Assembly: GCF_000425205.1 (NCBI RefSeq)
Contig: NZ_AULI01000005.1
Location: forward strand, 203,891 to 267,890
Direction of reading: 5' to 3'
From: Pontibacillus halophilus JSM 076056 = DSM 19796
GTDB lineage: Bacteria; Bacillota; Bacilli; Bacillales; BH030062
DNA length: 64,000 bases
Position numbers and translations under genes: made by a program. Each line of letters starts with the position of its first letter. Within the stretch, counting starts at the first letter, position 1. The notes beneath the pieces were generated by a model. That model made no database searches. It had not been told where the DNA came from and saw only the letters and a list, made by a program, of their open reading frames with translations. Below are positions 39,454-48,917 of this stretch, piece by piece.

Positions 39454-42216
39454 TCAACCTGTGTTTCTTAGGCCTGCTGCAATCCCGCTAATTGTAAGCA
39501 ACACTTCCGTTGTGAGTTCAGTTGTTGGCTCGTCGACATTACGAAGTTCATCGATTAACACCACTTGTAAGAAGTTTAGTGGGTCAACGTAAGGATTACG
39601 TCTCCGTACGGATTCTTGAATCGTCTTTTGTTGGTCAAGAAGTGATTCGTCCAAGGAGATCGCTAACAGAACTCGTTCTGTGCGTTTGTATTCTTCCTCA
39701 ATATTGTTGAAGATTCGTTCACCTAAGGATTGGTCTTCTAAGAGATTGACATATTCTCTTGCTGTCTGCATATCCGCTTTCATGAGAGCCATTTGTAGGT
39801 TGTCTATAGTAGACCTGAAGAATGGCCAATTGTTATACATGTTCTGCAGGCGTTTTAAATGCTCTTCACTTTGGTTCGCATATGCCTCAAGACCTGAACC
39901 TGCTGCATACCAAGCGGGCAGAAGATGACGGTTTTGGGTCCATGCGAATACCCAAGGAATGGCTCTTAAGTTTTCAAATTTAGCGTTATTTTTACGCTTC
40001 ATCGGACGCGAGCCAATGTTTAGTCCGCTTAGCTCATTTAAAGGCGTGGCCTCATTGAAGTAGGTGAGAAAGTCCTTGTTACCAAAGACAAGTGATTGAT
40101 ATTTCTCTAACGAAACTTTCGCAATTTCTTCCATGGCTTCTTCCCAAGATTGTTCTCTATGGTGGGCTTGCTCTGATTCTTTGGAGATGTTCGCTGCCCC
40201 TTCAAGTAACGTTGAGGCTGCTTGTTCTAGACTGCGGTAGGCAATATCTTTCAGTAAATAACGAGAAGAGAGCACTTCGCCTTGTTCCGTGATTTTCACT
40301 CCATCACCTAGCGTTTCAACAGGTTGGGAGAGTAAACTTCGATTCAGAGGACCTCCGCCACGTCCAAGTGATCCCCCTCGGCCGTGGAAGAACTTAAGCC
40401 CAATTCCATAGCCTTTAGCCATAACATTAATTTCCTGCTGTGCTTTGTAAAGCTTCCAGTTAGCAGTTAATGTGCCCCCGTCTTTACTTCCGTCAGAGTA
40501 GCCTAACATGATTTCCTGTTGCTTGTTTCGCTGTTCCAATTGTTTACGATAGACGTCTCTTGTGAACAACGTTTGAAGAATGGAAGGCCCTGCAATCAAA
40601 TCATCTACGGTCTCGAGTAGTGGAGCTACGTCTAAATCGCTTTCCACCGTACCGTCTTCATGAAGACGGAAGATGCCTGCTTCTTTAGCAAGAACGAGAA
40701 CTTCTAACACATCACTCGCAGCTTCGGTCATGCTTATGAGGTACACTTCAATAGAACGCTTCCCGAACACTTTGTGTGCATTTCGGATTGTCTTGAACAC
40801 ATTCATCATCTTTCTAGTTTCGTCAGAGTAGTGTTCATCAAATAAAGAAACGGGTCTTGGGTCTTCAAGAATTGACGTGAGCAATGACACTTTTTCTTCT
40901 TCATTCAACTGATCATACTGACTGCATACTTTCGACTTCTGAAGGATTTCAGTAAGAGCCAATTCGTGTTCACCGCTATGATTACGAATATCAAGTGTTG
41001 CTAAATGGAAACCGAATAACTGCACTTGTCGCACAAACTTGTGCAAGAGTTTCAGCTCTCGACCATTTGGTTGGTGGAGGCGTACGCTTTCTTGAATGAT
41101 CTTTAAATCATGAAGCAGTTCATCCGCGTGTTCATACCCAACGTTCGACTCCCCAACCTTATGAAGACGCTCTCGAATAATCGCGAACTTCCTGCGATAC
41201 ACTTCTTCTTCGACTTTCCAAGCGGTACCTTCTGGAAGGGTTGCTTCACCTTGTTCGATAGACTGTAATAGTTCGTCTGTAACTGTAATTCGGTTCGTCG
41301 AATGGCTGAAGCGTTTCATTAGTTCATTGACGATGCTTGTGTACTTCTCAATGACAAGCTTTCGTTGGCTGCGTAGAGTTTCCCACGTAATCTCAGGAGT
41401 TACGTTTGGATTCCCATCTCGGTCGCCACCAATCCAAGATCCGAAACGTAAGAAATTCGGAACGGTCCACTCCGTATTTGGGTAGGCTTCAGTAAGTGAA
41501 TCCTCTAGCTCCTTATGTATATCTGGGAGCACATCAAAGAGGGTTTCATCAAAGTAATATAACCCATTCCGTACCTCATCCATTACGGTCGGCTTTCGTT
41601 TTCTTAATTCGTCGGTTTGCCAAAGAACGGTCACTTCATTGAAGAGACTCTCTTCTAGCTGTTCTCGTTCTGAGCGCGTTACGTAAGGGCTGTCCAATTG
41701 TTGAAGAAGCTCAGCAATACGCTTTTGAATTTCTAGCACCGAACGCTTCGTAGCCTCAGTAGGGTGAGCTGTTATGATCAGTTCTAAGGATAAACGATTT
41801 AACACGGTTTGGATATGTTCATCAGAGAAGTCATTTTCTTTCAAGGATTGAACTGCGCTTTGAAGAGAGAATGGCTGCAATCCGAAATCCTCACGTAGTT
41901 GATATTCCTTTCTTCTTCGTATTCGATGGTTTTGTTCAGCGATGTTCACTAGGTGGAAATATATAGAGAATGCGCGTATAACCTGTTGGCGCATCGGTGG
42001 TTTCAAGGCAGCGATTTCTTCTTTAAGTTGTGTGTACACTTCTTCAGAATGTTGCTCGCGTAGTTGCTTCGTTAATGTTCGAATCGATTCCACCTGGTCC
42101 AATAATTCTTGCCCGCCATGATGAACGAGAATCTCACCAAGCAGATGCCCGAGTGCATTTACGTCTCGTCGTAATAGTGATGTTGAGTCATTGACTGATT
42201 CGATTTGTGTAGACAT
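39454..42216 (-). CDS. ppc: phosphoenolpyruvate carboxylase
   Basis: 920 aa. Catalytic His151 lies in TAHPTEATKR. The segments GSWIGGDRDGNPNVT, MLGYSDGSKDGG, FFHGRGGSLGRGGGP and the C-terminal RNTG end are all present. The enzyme adds bicarbonate to phosphoenolpyruvate to give oxaloacetate, refilling the citrate cycle and the aspartate family used by dapG/asd here. B. subtilis lacks ppc and uses pyruvate carboxylase, so this is a lineage-specific gene in the block. The ribosome site AAGGAAGG precedes the ATG at 42216. Confidence 0.96.
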   Translation of the reverse strand: MSTQIESVNDSTSLLRRDVNALGHLLGEILVHHGGQELLDQVESIRTLTKQLREQHSEEVYTQLKEEIAALKPPMRQQVIRAFSIYFHLVNIAEQNHRIRRRKEYQLREDFGLQPFSLQSAVQSLKENDFSDEHIQTVLNRLSLELIITAHPTEATKRSVLEIQKRIAELLQQLDSPYVTRSEREQLEESLFNEVTVLWQTDELRKRKPTVMDEVRNGLYYFDETLFDVLPDIHKELEDSLTEAYPNTEWTVPNFLRFGSWIGGDRDGNPNVTPEITWETLRSQRKLVIEKYTSIVNELMKRFSHSTNRITVTDELLQSIEQGEATLPEGTAWKVEEEVYRRKFAIIRERLHKVGESNVGYEHADELLHDLKIIQESVRLHQPNGRELKLLHKFVRQVQLFGFHLATLDIRNHSGEHELALTEILQKSKVCSQYDQLNEEEKVSLLTSILEDPRPVSLFDEHYSDETRKMMNVFKTIRNAHKVFGKRSIEVYLISMTEAASDVLEVLVLAKEAGIFRLHEDGTVESDLDVAPLLETVDDLIAGPSILQTLFTRDVYRKQLEQRNKQQEIMLGYSDGSKDGGTLTANWKLYKAQQEINVMAKGYGIGLKFFHGRGGSLGRGGGPLNRSLLSQPVETLGDGVKITEQGEVLSSRYLLKDIAYRSLEQAASTLLEGAANISKESEQAHHREQSWEEAMEEIAKVSLEKYQSLVFGNKDFLTYFNEATPLNELSGLNIGSRPMKRKNNAKFENLRAIPWVFAWTQNRHLLPAWYAAGSGLEAYANQSEEHLKRLQNMYNNWPFFRSTIDNLQMALMKADMQTAREYVNLLEDQSLGERIFNNIEEEYKRTERVLLAISLDESLLDQQKTIQESVRRRNPYVDPLNFLQVVLIDELRNVDEPTTELTTEVLLTISGIAAGLRNTG

Positions 42217-42354
42217 GCGTTCACCTTCCTTGTTGTTTATTAGAGAATTGTCTTAATCTTTGAACTAATGGTATCACAGCTTCTGAAAAACAGGTAGAAA
42301 AGATGACAAAATAAGATGAATTATTAATTATTTATCTAATGTTGATATAATAGA

Positions 42355-42384
42355 GCTCCTTCCATTCTGCAACGAAGAAGGAGC
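42355..42384 (-). terminator. terminator after the subtilisin gene
   Basis: On the minus strand GCTCCTTC and GAAGGAGC form an 8-base stem with a 14-base loop, ending in TCTATTATA. It is weak because no T run follows. Confidence 0.55.
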
Positions 42385-42394
42385 GCTTTCTTTA

Positions 42395-43378
42395 CTATTC
42401 CTCGTCTATGAAGAAGGATTCCCATTCTTCGTCTGGTTCATTTGATTTCGTAGTTAAGTGAGTAGTGGCAGACAAATCTAACAAGCCATTTCCTTCAATA
42501 ACGGGTGAATACCCAATTGAGCGTGTATGCTTTATTAATTGCGCATACAACTCAGGTTCTGTTAGTTCACGATTGAACTCATGGCGGCCTTTTTCAAGAA
42601 GTAAGGCTGCTGCTCCGGCTGCATGTGGTGTAGCCATTGATGTACCAGATAAGGTAGCGTAGCCTCCATTTAAATAAGTGGATTCAATGTCTACTCCTGG
42701 AGCTACGAGGTCCACTTCATCGTTTGTATTCGAGAAGGAGGCGAGTCTCTGACGTTTATCGATGGCTCCAACTTGAACGACTTCGTCATAATAGCCTGGA
42801 TATAAGTATTCATTCGTTGAACCATCCCCATCCCCGTTATTTCCAGCAGCACAGACTACAAGGATGTTCGACGCAACCGCCTTTTTGATGCTCTTATGAA
42901 GCTTTTTATAATTCTGTCGTCCACCGAACGATAAAGAAGCGATGCGTACCCGTTCATTTCGTGGCCCTCGCCATTTAATGGCGTATTCAAGCGCTTGAAT
43001 GATCTGATTGTAACTTCCCGCACCATCTTTATCAAACGCTTTCAGAATAAGAAGATTACAGTTCGGCGCGACTCCAGTTAACCCACGTTGATCTCTAGAT
43101 GCTGCAATCGTGCCGGCAACGTGCGTACCATGTCCGTTGTCATCACGGTAGTCTGAGGGGCGACCACCTGAGAAGTTGTATCCACCTACAATACGATTCT
43201 TTAATTCAGGATGATGACTATCACAACCTGAATCAATGACAGCGATAGTTACGCCTTTTCCTGAATATCCTTCGTCCCAAAGTGGAGCGGCTTGAATCAT
43301 TTCGATTCCATAGGGTGTTTTCTCACGGGAAGAAGACAATTCGATTACATCATGGGGGATTAAGCGAAAAGAGGCCAT
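42395..43378 (-). CDS. intracellular subtilisin-like serine protease
   Basis: 327 aa from the ATG at 43378 behind AAAGGAGAGGAG; the frame is open upstream but without a site. Peptidase S8: Asp49 in VIDSGCD, His83 in NGHGTHVAG, Asn180 in AAGNNGDGDG, Ser247 in GTSMATPHAAG. There is no signal peptide. The N-terminus carries RLIPHD, like the LIPY propeptide block of intracellular subtilisins (IspA) that is cut off to activate the enzyme. Acidic C-terminus. It would process cytoplasmic proteins in stationary phase or sporulation. Confidence 0.9.
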   Translation of the reverse strand: MASFRLIPHDVIELSSSREKTPYGIEMIQAAPLWDEGYSGKGVTIAVIDSGCDSHHPELKNRIVGGYNFSGGRPSDYRDDNGHGTHVAGTIAASRDQRGLTGVAPNCNLLILKAFDKDGAGSYNQIIQALEYAIKWRGPRNERVRIASLSFGGRQNYKKLHKSIKKAVASNILVVCAAGNNGDGDGSTNEYLYPGYYDEVVQVGAIDKRQRLASFSNTNDEVDLVAPGVDIESTYLNGGYATLSGTSMATPHAAGAAALLLEKGRHEFNRELTEPELYAQLIKHTRSIGYSPVIEGNGLLDLSATTHLTTKSNEPDEEWESFFIDEE

Positions 43379-43521
43379 GTCAGCTCCTCTCCTTTCTTGG
43401 TGAAAGTCTCTATAGTACATTCAAGAGAGGAGAAAAGGTGAAGGAATTTTTAGAGAATTGACCTAGAAGATATTTCTTACTACTATAGTAAGGAACGAAG
43501 TAGCAACGAGAGAGTGATCGT

Positions 43522-44463
43522 ATGAAGAAGAAAGTCATTGCTGTAGTCGGTCCGACTGCTGTAGGCAAGACAAAATGCAGCGTGGAGATTGCGAAGCGGT
43601 ATGGTGAAGTCATCAGCGGAGATTCTATGCAAATCTACAAAGGGATGGACGTTGGGACGGCGAAAGTGACAGAAGAAGAAATGCAAGGAATCCGACACCA
43701 TATGATTGATATTAAAGAGCCGGATGAGACGTTTTCAGTTGCAGAATTTAAACGAGAAGTTGTGAAGCATATCGAGAACATCCATAAAGAAGGGCGAATT
43801 CCAATTATCGCAGGCGGGACGGGTCTTTATATTCAATCCGTCTTATATGACTATGATTTCGCAGAAGAGAAGCGCGACCATCTTTATCAAGAAGCTTTGG
43901 AGGCGGCCATCGAACGAGACGGCATCGATATCCATTATGCTCGCCTTGAACGAATCGACCCTGATTACGCTGCTAAGGTACATAAGAACAATACGCGACG
44001 TGTCATACGTGCCTTAGAGGTGTATGATAAAACCGGACTAACGATGACAGAGTACGCCGAGCAGGAAACAGAGCGAGAATCACCATATGAACCCATATTG
44101 ATTGGACTGTACATGGAACGAGAGCAACTGTATGATCGAATCAATCGTCGTGTAGATGCGATGATGGAAGAGGGGCTCTTAGATGAGGTGAGAGAGCTTA
44201 TCAATCTAGGATATGAGAATGCACAGAGTATGCAGGCTATCGGGTATAAGGAATTCGTCCCATACTTTCAGGGCGAATCTACACTAGATGAGGCGGTTTC
44301 ATTACTTAAGCGTAATACACGTCGCTTTGCAAAGCGACAACTGACATGGTTTCGTAATAAGCTTGATGTGCGTTGGTATGAGATGGATGAAGCCTCTCCA
44401 GAACAAACTTTTTCAACAATATTGCAAGACTTAGAAGGAATCATTGAGGGTGGAGACGAATAA
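43522..44463 (+). CDS. miaA: tRNA dimethylallyltransferase
   Basis: 313 aa. P-loop GPTAVGKT at residues 10-17, [17 protein letters not shown], and AGGTGLYI as in MiaA. It transfers the dimethylallyl group to A37 of tRNAs reading UNN codons, making the substrate of MiaB. It is followed by hfq after 32 bases with no terminator, the widespread miaA-hfq pairing. Confidence 0.97.
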   Translation: MKKKVIAVVGPTAVGKTKCSVEIAKRYGEVISGDSMQIYKGMDVGTAKVTEEEMQGIRHHMIDIKEPDETFSVAEFKREVVKHIENIHKEGRIPIIAGGTGLYIQSVLYDYDFAEEKRDHLYQEALEAAIERDGIDIHYARLERIDPDYAAKVHKNNTRRVIRALEVYDKTGLTMTEYAEQETERESPYEPILIGLYMEREQLYDRINRRVDAMMEEGLLDEVRELINLGYENAQSMQAIGYKEFVPYFQGESTLDEAVSLLKRNTRRFAKRQLTWFRNKLDVRWYEMDEASPEQTFSTILQDLEGIIEGGDE

Positions 44464-44495
44464 GAGTAGCAGATAGATATAGAGGAGGAAGCAGT

Positions 44496-44720
44496 ATGGC
44501 GCAAACTGTGAATATTCAAGATACGTTTTTGAACCAACTTCGGAAAGACCACGTGCAAACAACGGTATTCCTATTAAATGGGTTTCAGTTACGAGGCACA
44601 ATTCGTGCATTCGATAATTTTACCGTCTTATTAGACGTGGATGGAAAGCAGCAACTTATTTTCAAACATGCCATTTCCACATTTGCTCCATCTAAAAATG
44701 TGAACTTAGATAAAGAGTAG
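44496..44720 (+). CDS. hfq: RNA-binding protein Hfq
   Basis: 74 aa. Sm-fold: Sm1 region [21 protein letters not shown] (in parts, residues 6-26) and the Sm2 motif FKHAIST near 58-64 (YKHA in most). It forms a ring-shaped hexamer binding A-rich RNA; in Bacillus its role in small-RNA pairing is minor. Ribosome site GAGGAGG; a terminator follows. Confidence 0.97.
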   Translation: MAQTVNIQDTFLNQLRKDHVQTTVFLLNGFQLRGTIRAFDNFTVLLDVDGKQQLIFKHAISTFAPSKNVNLDKE

Positions 44721-44724
44721 GAAG

Positions 44725-44754
44725 AAGCGGGTGTCTTGTAGACACTCGCTTTTC
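44725..44754 (+). terminator. terminator after hfq
   Basis: AAGCGGGTGTC and GACACTCGCTT (one wobble) with TTGTA loop, then TTCTT. Confidence 0.88.
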
Positions 44755-44818
44755 TTATGGGCATTTGTCACAAAAGGGTGGGGCGTTGTGTATACTGCTT
44801 CTGTATAGGAGTGATGCT

Positions 44819-45739
44819 ATGAGTGCCCAAGTGACGTACCGAAAAAACGGTCAAGTGAATGTCATGTTTAAAGAGGGGACCCCTCATTTTCATCTTGAAG
44901 AACCTCCAAGACCGGTCCAGACTCTACCTGGAAATCCATTTGAGCGGATTGAACGTGAATTTTCTGATGTGATTGGATTAGACGAACTGAAAGACACCTT
45001 AAAGGAGATTTACGCTAGTGTCTATGTTAGTCAGAAACGCCAAGCAGCAGGATTGAAAGCTTCTAAGCAGGTGTTGCATATGGTGTTTAAAGGCAACCCA
45101 GGAACGGGGAAAACGACCGTTGCGAGGAAACTTGCGAAACTATTTCACGAACTAAATGTCCTATCAAAGGGTCATTTTATTGAAGCGGAGCGGGCTGACT
45201 TAGTAGGAGAGTATATCGGACACACCGCACAAAAGACTCGCGATATGATTAAGAAAGCACTCGGAGGCGTGTTGTTTATTGATGAAGCGTACTCGCTCGC
45301 TCGTGGGGGTGAGAAAGACTTTGGTAAGGAAGCAATCGACACGATGGTGAAACATATGGAAGACCACCATAACGACTTTATCTTAGTTCTAGCAGGCTAC
45401 CCGAAAGAAATGGATCAGTTTATGAAGTTAAACCCAGGCCTTCAATCTCGGTTTCCTATTGTCCTGCCGTTTGACGATTATTCCGTTGAGGAACTAATGA
45501 TTATTGCGAAGCAGATGGCAGAAGAACGAGAATACGAGTTGTCGAAAGAAGCAGAATGGAAATTAAAGCAGCATATGCTAAATCTAAAGGCGGAGGAGAA
45601 GGAATTCTCAAATGGACGGTTCGTTCGGAATGTCATTGAACAATCAATACGTAAACACGCCATCCGAGTGATGAAGAGCAATTCCTATAGCCATACGGAC
45701 TTGATGCTTCTAACAAGTGCAGACATCCATTATTCGTAA
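44819..45739 (+). CDS. spoVK: stage V sporulation protein K, AAA+ ATPase
   Basis: 306 aa from ATG 44819 after TATAGGAGTG. It belongs to the CbbX-like AAA+ family: Walker A GNPGTGKT (92-99), Walker B GVLFIDEAYSL (near 156-166), and arginine-finger region GLQSRFP. SpoVK is a mother-cell protein needed for spore maturation; its substrate is unknown. Upstream TATACT (44791-44796) lies at a plausible -10 place, but no standard -35 pairs with it, in keeping with a sporulation sigma factor. Confidence 0.93.
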   Translation: MSAQVTYRKNGQVNVMFKEGTPHFHLEEPPRPVQTLPGNPFERIEREFSDVIGLDELKDTLKEIYASVYVSQKRQAAGLKASKQVLHMVFKGNPGTGKTTVARKLAKLFHELNVLSKGHFIEAERADLVGEYIGHTAQKTRDMIKKALGGVLFIDEAYSLARGGEKDFGKEAIDTMVKHMEDHHNDFILVLAGYPKEMDQFMKLNPGLQSRFPIVLPFDDYSVEELMIIAKQMAEEREYELSKEAEWKLKQHMLNLKAEEKEFSNGRFVRNVIEQSIRKHAIRVMKSNSYSHTDLMLLTSADIHYS

Positions 45740-45769
45740 GAGCATGTCTACAAGGGTAGGCATGCTCTT
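45738..45769 (+). terminator. terminator after spoVK
   Basis: AAGAGCATGTCTA and TAGGCATGCTCTT (one wobble) with a six-base loop, then TCGC. It starts within the stop codon; the T run is short. Confidence 0.72.
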
Positions 45770-45838
45770 TCGCATTCGCATTCTTACGGTTGATTTGATA
45801 TGATGGTGAGATGAAACTATGAAAACGAGGGATTACCT

Positions 45839-47080
45839 ATGGAAGAACGCGAACACGTATTATTAGCCGCTTGTCACTTTCCGAACCAAGACGATGAACA
45901 TTTTCATTCATCGTTGGATGAGTTACGGGCTTTAACAGAAACAGCCGGAGGGGAAGTGATGAAGGTTGTCACGCAGAAGCGACCTCGTGCCCATCCGGCT
46001 TTATATATGGGAGAAGGGAAAGTTCATGAGATGCTTGAAGAGGTGGAGGCTCGTGACATTGAGCTTGTCATCTTTAACGGCGAGTTGTCCCCAAGCCAAA
46101 TGAGAAACTTGTCGAATGAACTGGGTGGCATTCGAGTGATTGACAGAACTCAGCTTATTCTAGACATCTTCGCAGGACGTGCGGAGACGAAGGAAGGGAA
46201 GTTGCAAGTAGAACTTGCTCAACTCCAATACTTACTTCCTCGTCTATCAGGACAAGGTGCCTTCTTGTCAAGACAAGGTGGCGGTATTGGTACAAGAGGA
46301 CCTGGTGAAACGAAGCTTGAATCAGACCGCCGTCACATCCAGCGTAGAATTACGGACATTAAACGCCGTTTTGAAACCGTTGTTTCTCAACGAGACCAAT
46401 ATCGTAAGCGGAGAAAAGAAAACAACGTCTTTCAAATTGCGGTTGTTGGATATACGAATGCCGGTAAATCGACGTTGTTTAACCACTTAACGAACAGTAA
46501 GTCTTTACAAGAAGACCAATTGTTCGCAACGCTTGACCCGCTAACGCGCCAAATTCAATTGCCAAGCGGATTTGAAGCATTGCTATCTGATACCGTAGGG
46601 TTTATTCAAGATTTACCAACTACGCTCGTCGCAGCGTTTCGCTCTACACTTGAAGAAGTAACAGAAGCAGATTTTATTCTACATATGGTAGACGCTTCTC
46701 ACCCGGATCATGTTCAGCATGAGAAGACGGTTCAGAAACTTCTAGGGGACCTCGAGGCGGATCACGTTCCTCAGCTAACGGTCTACAATAAGAAAGATTT
46801 GTTATCGGCTGAGTTCATGCCATTGAACATCCCGTCTATTACAATTAGTGCCCTAGACCCAATCGATTACAAGCGTTTGTTCGAGAAGATTGAAACCGTC
46901 TTGAAAGAAGGGTGGGAGCCGTATGACGTATCCGTGCCAGCTTATGAAGCTCAATTGCTCCATCGCTTGGAACGCCATACCATTCGTACACTTCAAGAAT
47001 TCAACGAAGAAGATGAAACCTTCCGAGTTGAAGGCTACATTAAACATGACCATCCGCTGGCTCACCAGCTAAAGAAATAG
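45839..47080 (+). CDS. hflX: ribosome-associated GTPase HflX
   Basis: 413 aa. N-terminal HflX domain with a glycine-rich linker (LPRLSGQGAFLSRQGGGIG, near 131-149). The GTPase domain has G1 GYTNAGKS near 203-210, G3 DTVGF and G4 NKKD. It splits stalled or hibernating 70S ribosomes. It stands between spoVK and ynbB as in B. subtilis (ynbA). ynbB starts 21 bases after the stop. Confidence 0.95.
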   Translation: MEEREHVLLAACHFPNQDDEHFHSSLDELRALTETAGGEVMKVVTQKRPRAHPALYMGEGKVHEMLEEVEARDIELVIFNGELSPSQMRNLSNELGGIRVIDRTQLILDIFAGRAETKEGKLQVELAQLQYLLPRLSGQGAFLSRQGGGIGTRGPGETKLESDRRHIQRRITDIKRRFETVVSQRDQYRKRRKENNVFQIAVVGYTNAGKSTLFNHLTNSKSLQEDQLFATLDPLTRQIQLPSGFEALLSDTVGFIQDLPTTLVAAFRSTLEEVTEADFILHMVDASHPDHVQHEKTVQKLLGDLEADHVPQLTVYNKKDLLSAEFMPLNIPSITISALDPIDYKRLFEKIETVLKEGWEPYDVSVPAYEAQLLHRLERHTIRTLQEFNEEDETFRVEGYIKHDHPLAHQLKK

Positions 47081-47101
47081 ATGTATAAAAGGGGAACACA
47101 C

Positions 47102-48340
47102 ATGAACGACATCGATTTACGAGTCCTACAAGAAGAAGTAGAACTAGAACTAGCTCCACAACATAAACAAATCGACAAACTTGTCGAATACAACCAAGAG
47201 AGAGTGTTACACGCATTTCAAGCTCACGAAGTTGGGGACCACCACTTTAATCCAACCACTGGATACGGTTACGACGATATGGGACGAGACAAGCTCGAAG
47301 AAGTGTATGCGGACGTATTTGGAGGGGAAGATGCATTAGTACGCCCTCAAATTGTGTCAGGAACCCATGCAATCACTGTTTCTCTCTTTGGCATGCTAAG
47401 ACCGAACGATGAGCTATTATATATGACAGGGAAGCCATACGACACGTTAGAAGAAATTGTCGGCGTTCGTGGAGAAGGAAATGGGTCCTTAAAGGATTTC
47501 CATATCGGGTACAATCACGTTGAGCTATTAAAAAATGGACAAGTGGACTTCTCTTCTGTGGAACGTGCAATGAACGAACGTACGAAAGTAATTGGCATTC
47601 AGCGCTCAAAAGGCTATGCGAATCGTCCATCGTTTACAATCAATGAGATTAAAGAAATGATAGAGTTTGTGAAAGGGATTAATCCTAACGTCATTGTATT
47701 TGTCGACAACTGCTACGGGGAATTTGCCGAAGAGGAAGAACCCCTTCACGTTGGTGCTGACCTAATGGCGGGCTCGCTCATTAAGAACCCTGGTGGGGGT
47801 CTTGCGAAGACAGGCGGATACATTGTGGGGCGTCAAGCGTTAGTCGAGCAATGCGCCAATCGACTCACAGCTCCAGGTCTTGGCAAGGAAACAGGAGCGA
47901 CCATTCATTCCTTGCAAGAAATGTATCAAGGATTCTTCTTAGCTCCTCATGTAGTGGGGGAAGCAATGAAGGGAGCGACGTTTACTGCAAGGTTACTTGA
48001 GAAGCTTGGGTTTAAGACGTATCCAAGCTATGACGCCAAGCGTACCGATCTCATTCAGACCGTAACGTTCGATACAGCCGAGCAAATGGTAGCCTTCTGT
48101 CAGGCGATTCAAAAGGCGTCACCAATTAACTCACACGTAACCCCTTATCCTAGTGCGATGCCAGGCTATGAGAACGACGTAATCATGGCTGCAGGAACGT
48201 TTATTCAAGGTGCAAGTCTTGAATTAACAGCAGACGGCCCAATCCGTCCGCCATATACAGCATACGTACAAGGCGGTCTGACGTACGCACACGTTAAGAT
48301 TGCAATTAAACACGCCGTTACACATATGCTAGGAAACTAG
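47102..48340 (+). CDS. ynbB: PLP-dependent aluminium-resistance/methionine gamma-lyase-like protein YnbB
   Basis: 412 aa from ATG 47102 after AAAAGGGG. Alum_res family, PLP fold type I: VSGTHAITVSLFGMLRPND, FVDNCYGEF with the Asp that contacts the PLP ring, and SLIKNPGGGLAKTGGY with the PLP-binding lysine. It probably acts on a sulfur amino acid such as methionine or cystathionine; the true reaction is not established. Cotranscribed with hflX. Confidence 0.9.
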   Translation: MNDIDLRVLQEEVELELAPQHKQIDKLVEYNQERVLHAFQAHEVGDHHFNPTTGYGYDDMGRDKLEEVYADVFGGEDALVRPQIVSGTHAITVSLFGMLRPNDELLYMTGKPYDTLEEIVGVRGEGNGSLKDFHIGYNHVELLKNGQVDFSSVERAMNERTKVIGIQRSKGYANRPSFTINEIKEMIEFVKGINPNVIVFVDNCYGEFAEEEEPLHVGADLMAGSLIKNPGGGLAKTGGYIVGRQALVEQCANRLTAPGLGKETGATIHSLQEMYQGFFLAPHVVGEAMKGATFTARLLEKLGFKTYPSYDAKRTDLIQTVTFDTAEQMVAFCQAIQKASPINSHVTPYPSAMPGYENDVIMAAGTFIQGASLELTADGPIRPPYTAYVQGGLTYAHVKIAIKHAVTHMLGN

Positions 48341-48342
48341 TT

Positions 48343-48372
48343 CGGAAGGGGGTCTATGACCGCCTTCCTTTT
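48343..48372 (+). terminator. terminator after ynbB
   Basis: CGGAAGGGGGT and ACCGCCTTCC with a CTATG loop region, then TTTTC; contains one mismatch. Confidence 0.75.
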
Positions 48373-48375
48373 CAG

Positions 48376-48392
48376 TGTAAAAAGACCTAACA
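48376..48392 (+). promoter_or_regulatory. GlnR/TnrA operator of glnRA
   Basis: TGTAA-AAAGACC-TAACA fits TGTNA-N7-TNACA perfectly. A second weaker site, CCTAA-N7-TGACA (48386-48402), overlaps it and the -35. GlnR bound here would repress its own operon when nitrogen is plentiful. Confidence 0.88.
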
Positions 48393-48396
48393 TCTG

Positions 48397-48425
48397 TTGA
48401 CACATATGCAATCATGGCATAGAAT
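48397..48425 (+). promoter_or_regulatory. glnRA sigma-A promoter
   Basis: TTGACA (48397-48402), 17-base spacer, TAGAAT (48420-48425), 40 bases before glnR. Confidence 0.88.
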
Positions 48426-48464
48426 AACAGTAACTAAAGACCATGGTGAAGGAGGTTCAAACAT

Positions 48465-48887
48465 ATGGATGATTACACACGCAGAAAGATGCCTCTATTT
48501 CCGATTGGTATTGTGAAATCCCTTACAGAACTATCGGCAAGACAGATTCGTTATTATGAAGAACATGAACTTGTACAACCTGTTCGTTCAGACGGGAATA
48601 GACGTCTTTACTCATTTCATGACGTTGACCGTTTACTTGAGATCAAATCCCTTATCGAGAAAGGGGTTAACTTAGCTGGTATTAAACAAGTTCTTCTCAT
48701 GCAAACACAAGAAGAGGCTCATAAAGAAACAGAGGAGCCGACGTTTACAACCCAGCAAGTTGAGAAAGTACAGCAAGAGCTCACTGAAAAAGAATTGCGT
48801 AAGATGCTTAAGAATGAAATATTCCAAGGCAATCAATACGGCAAAGCCTCGTTGCGTCAGGGAGAATTATCAAGATTCTTCCATTAA
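48465..48887 (+). CDS. glnR: nitrogen regulator GlnR
   Basis: 140 aa. MerR-family winged helix at residues 12-85 (SLTELSARQIRYYEEHELVQP, in parts). The C-terminal tail (about 100-140, ending KASLRQGELSRFFH) is the autoinhibitory and glutamine-synthetase-sensing segment. It represses glnRA when feedback-inhibited glutamine synthetase is present. It is the first gene of the operon with glnA, 30 bases apart, and has perfect operator sequence in front. Confidence 0.96.
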   Translation: MDDYTRRKMPLFPIGIVKSLTELSARQIRYYEEHELVQPVRSDGNRRLYSFHDVDRLLEIKSLIEKGVNLAGIKQVLLMQTQEEAHKETEEPTFTTQQVEKVQQELTEKELRKMLKNEIFQGNQYGKASLRQGELSRFFH

Positions 48888-48917
48888 TATATACCTACTA
48901 GGAGGAGAAATTCATTT

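Noticed and set aside
39680..39928. Forward open frames across ppc
   Set aside because: They overlap a fully conserved enzyme on the other strand and lack ribosome sites.
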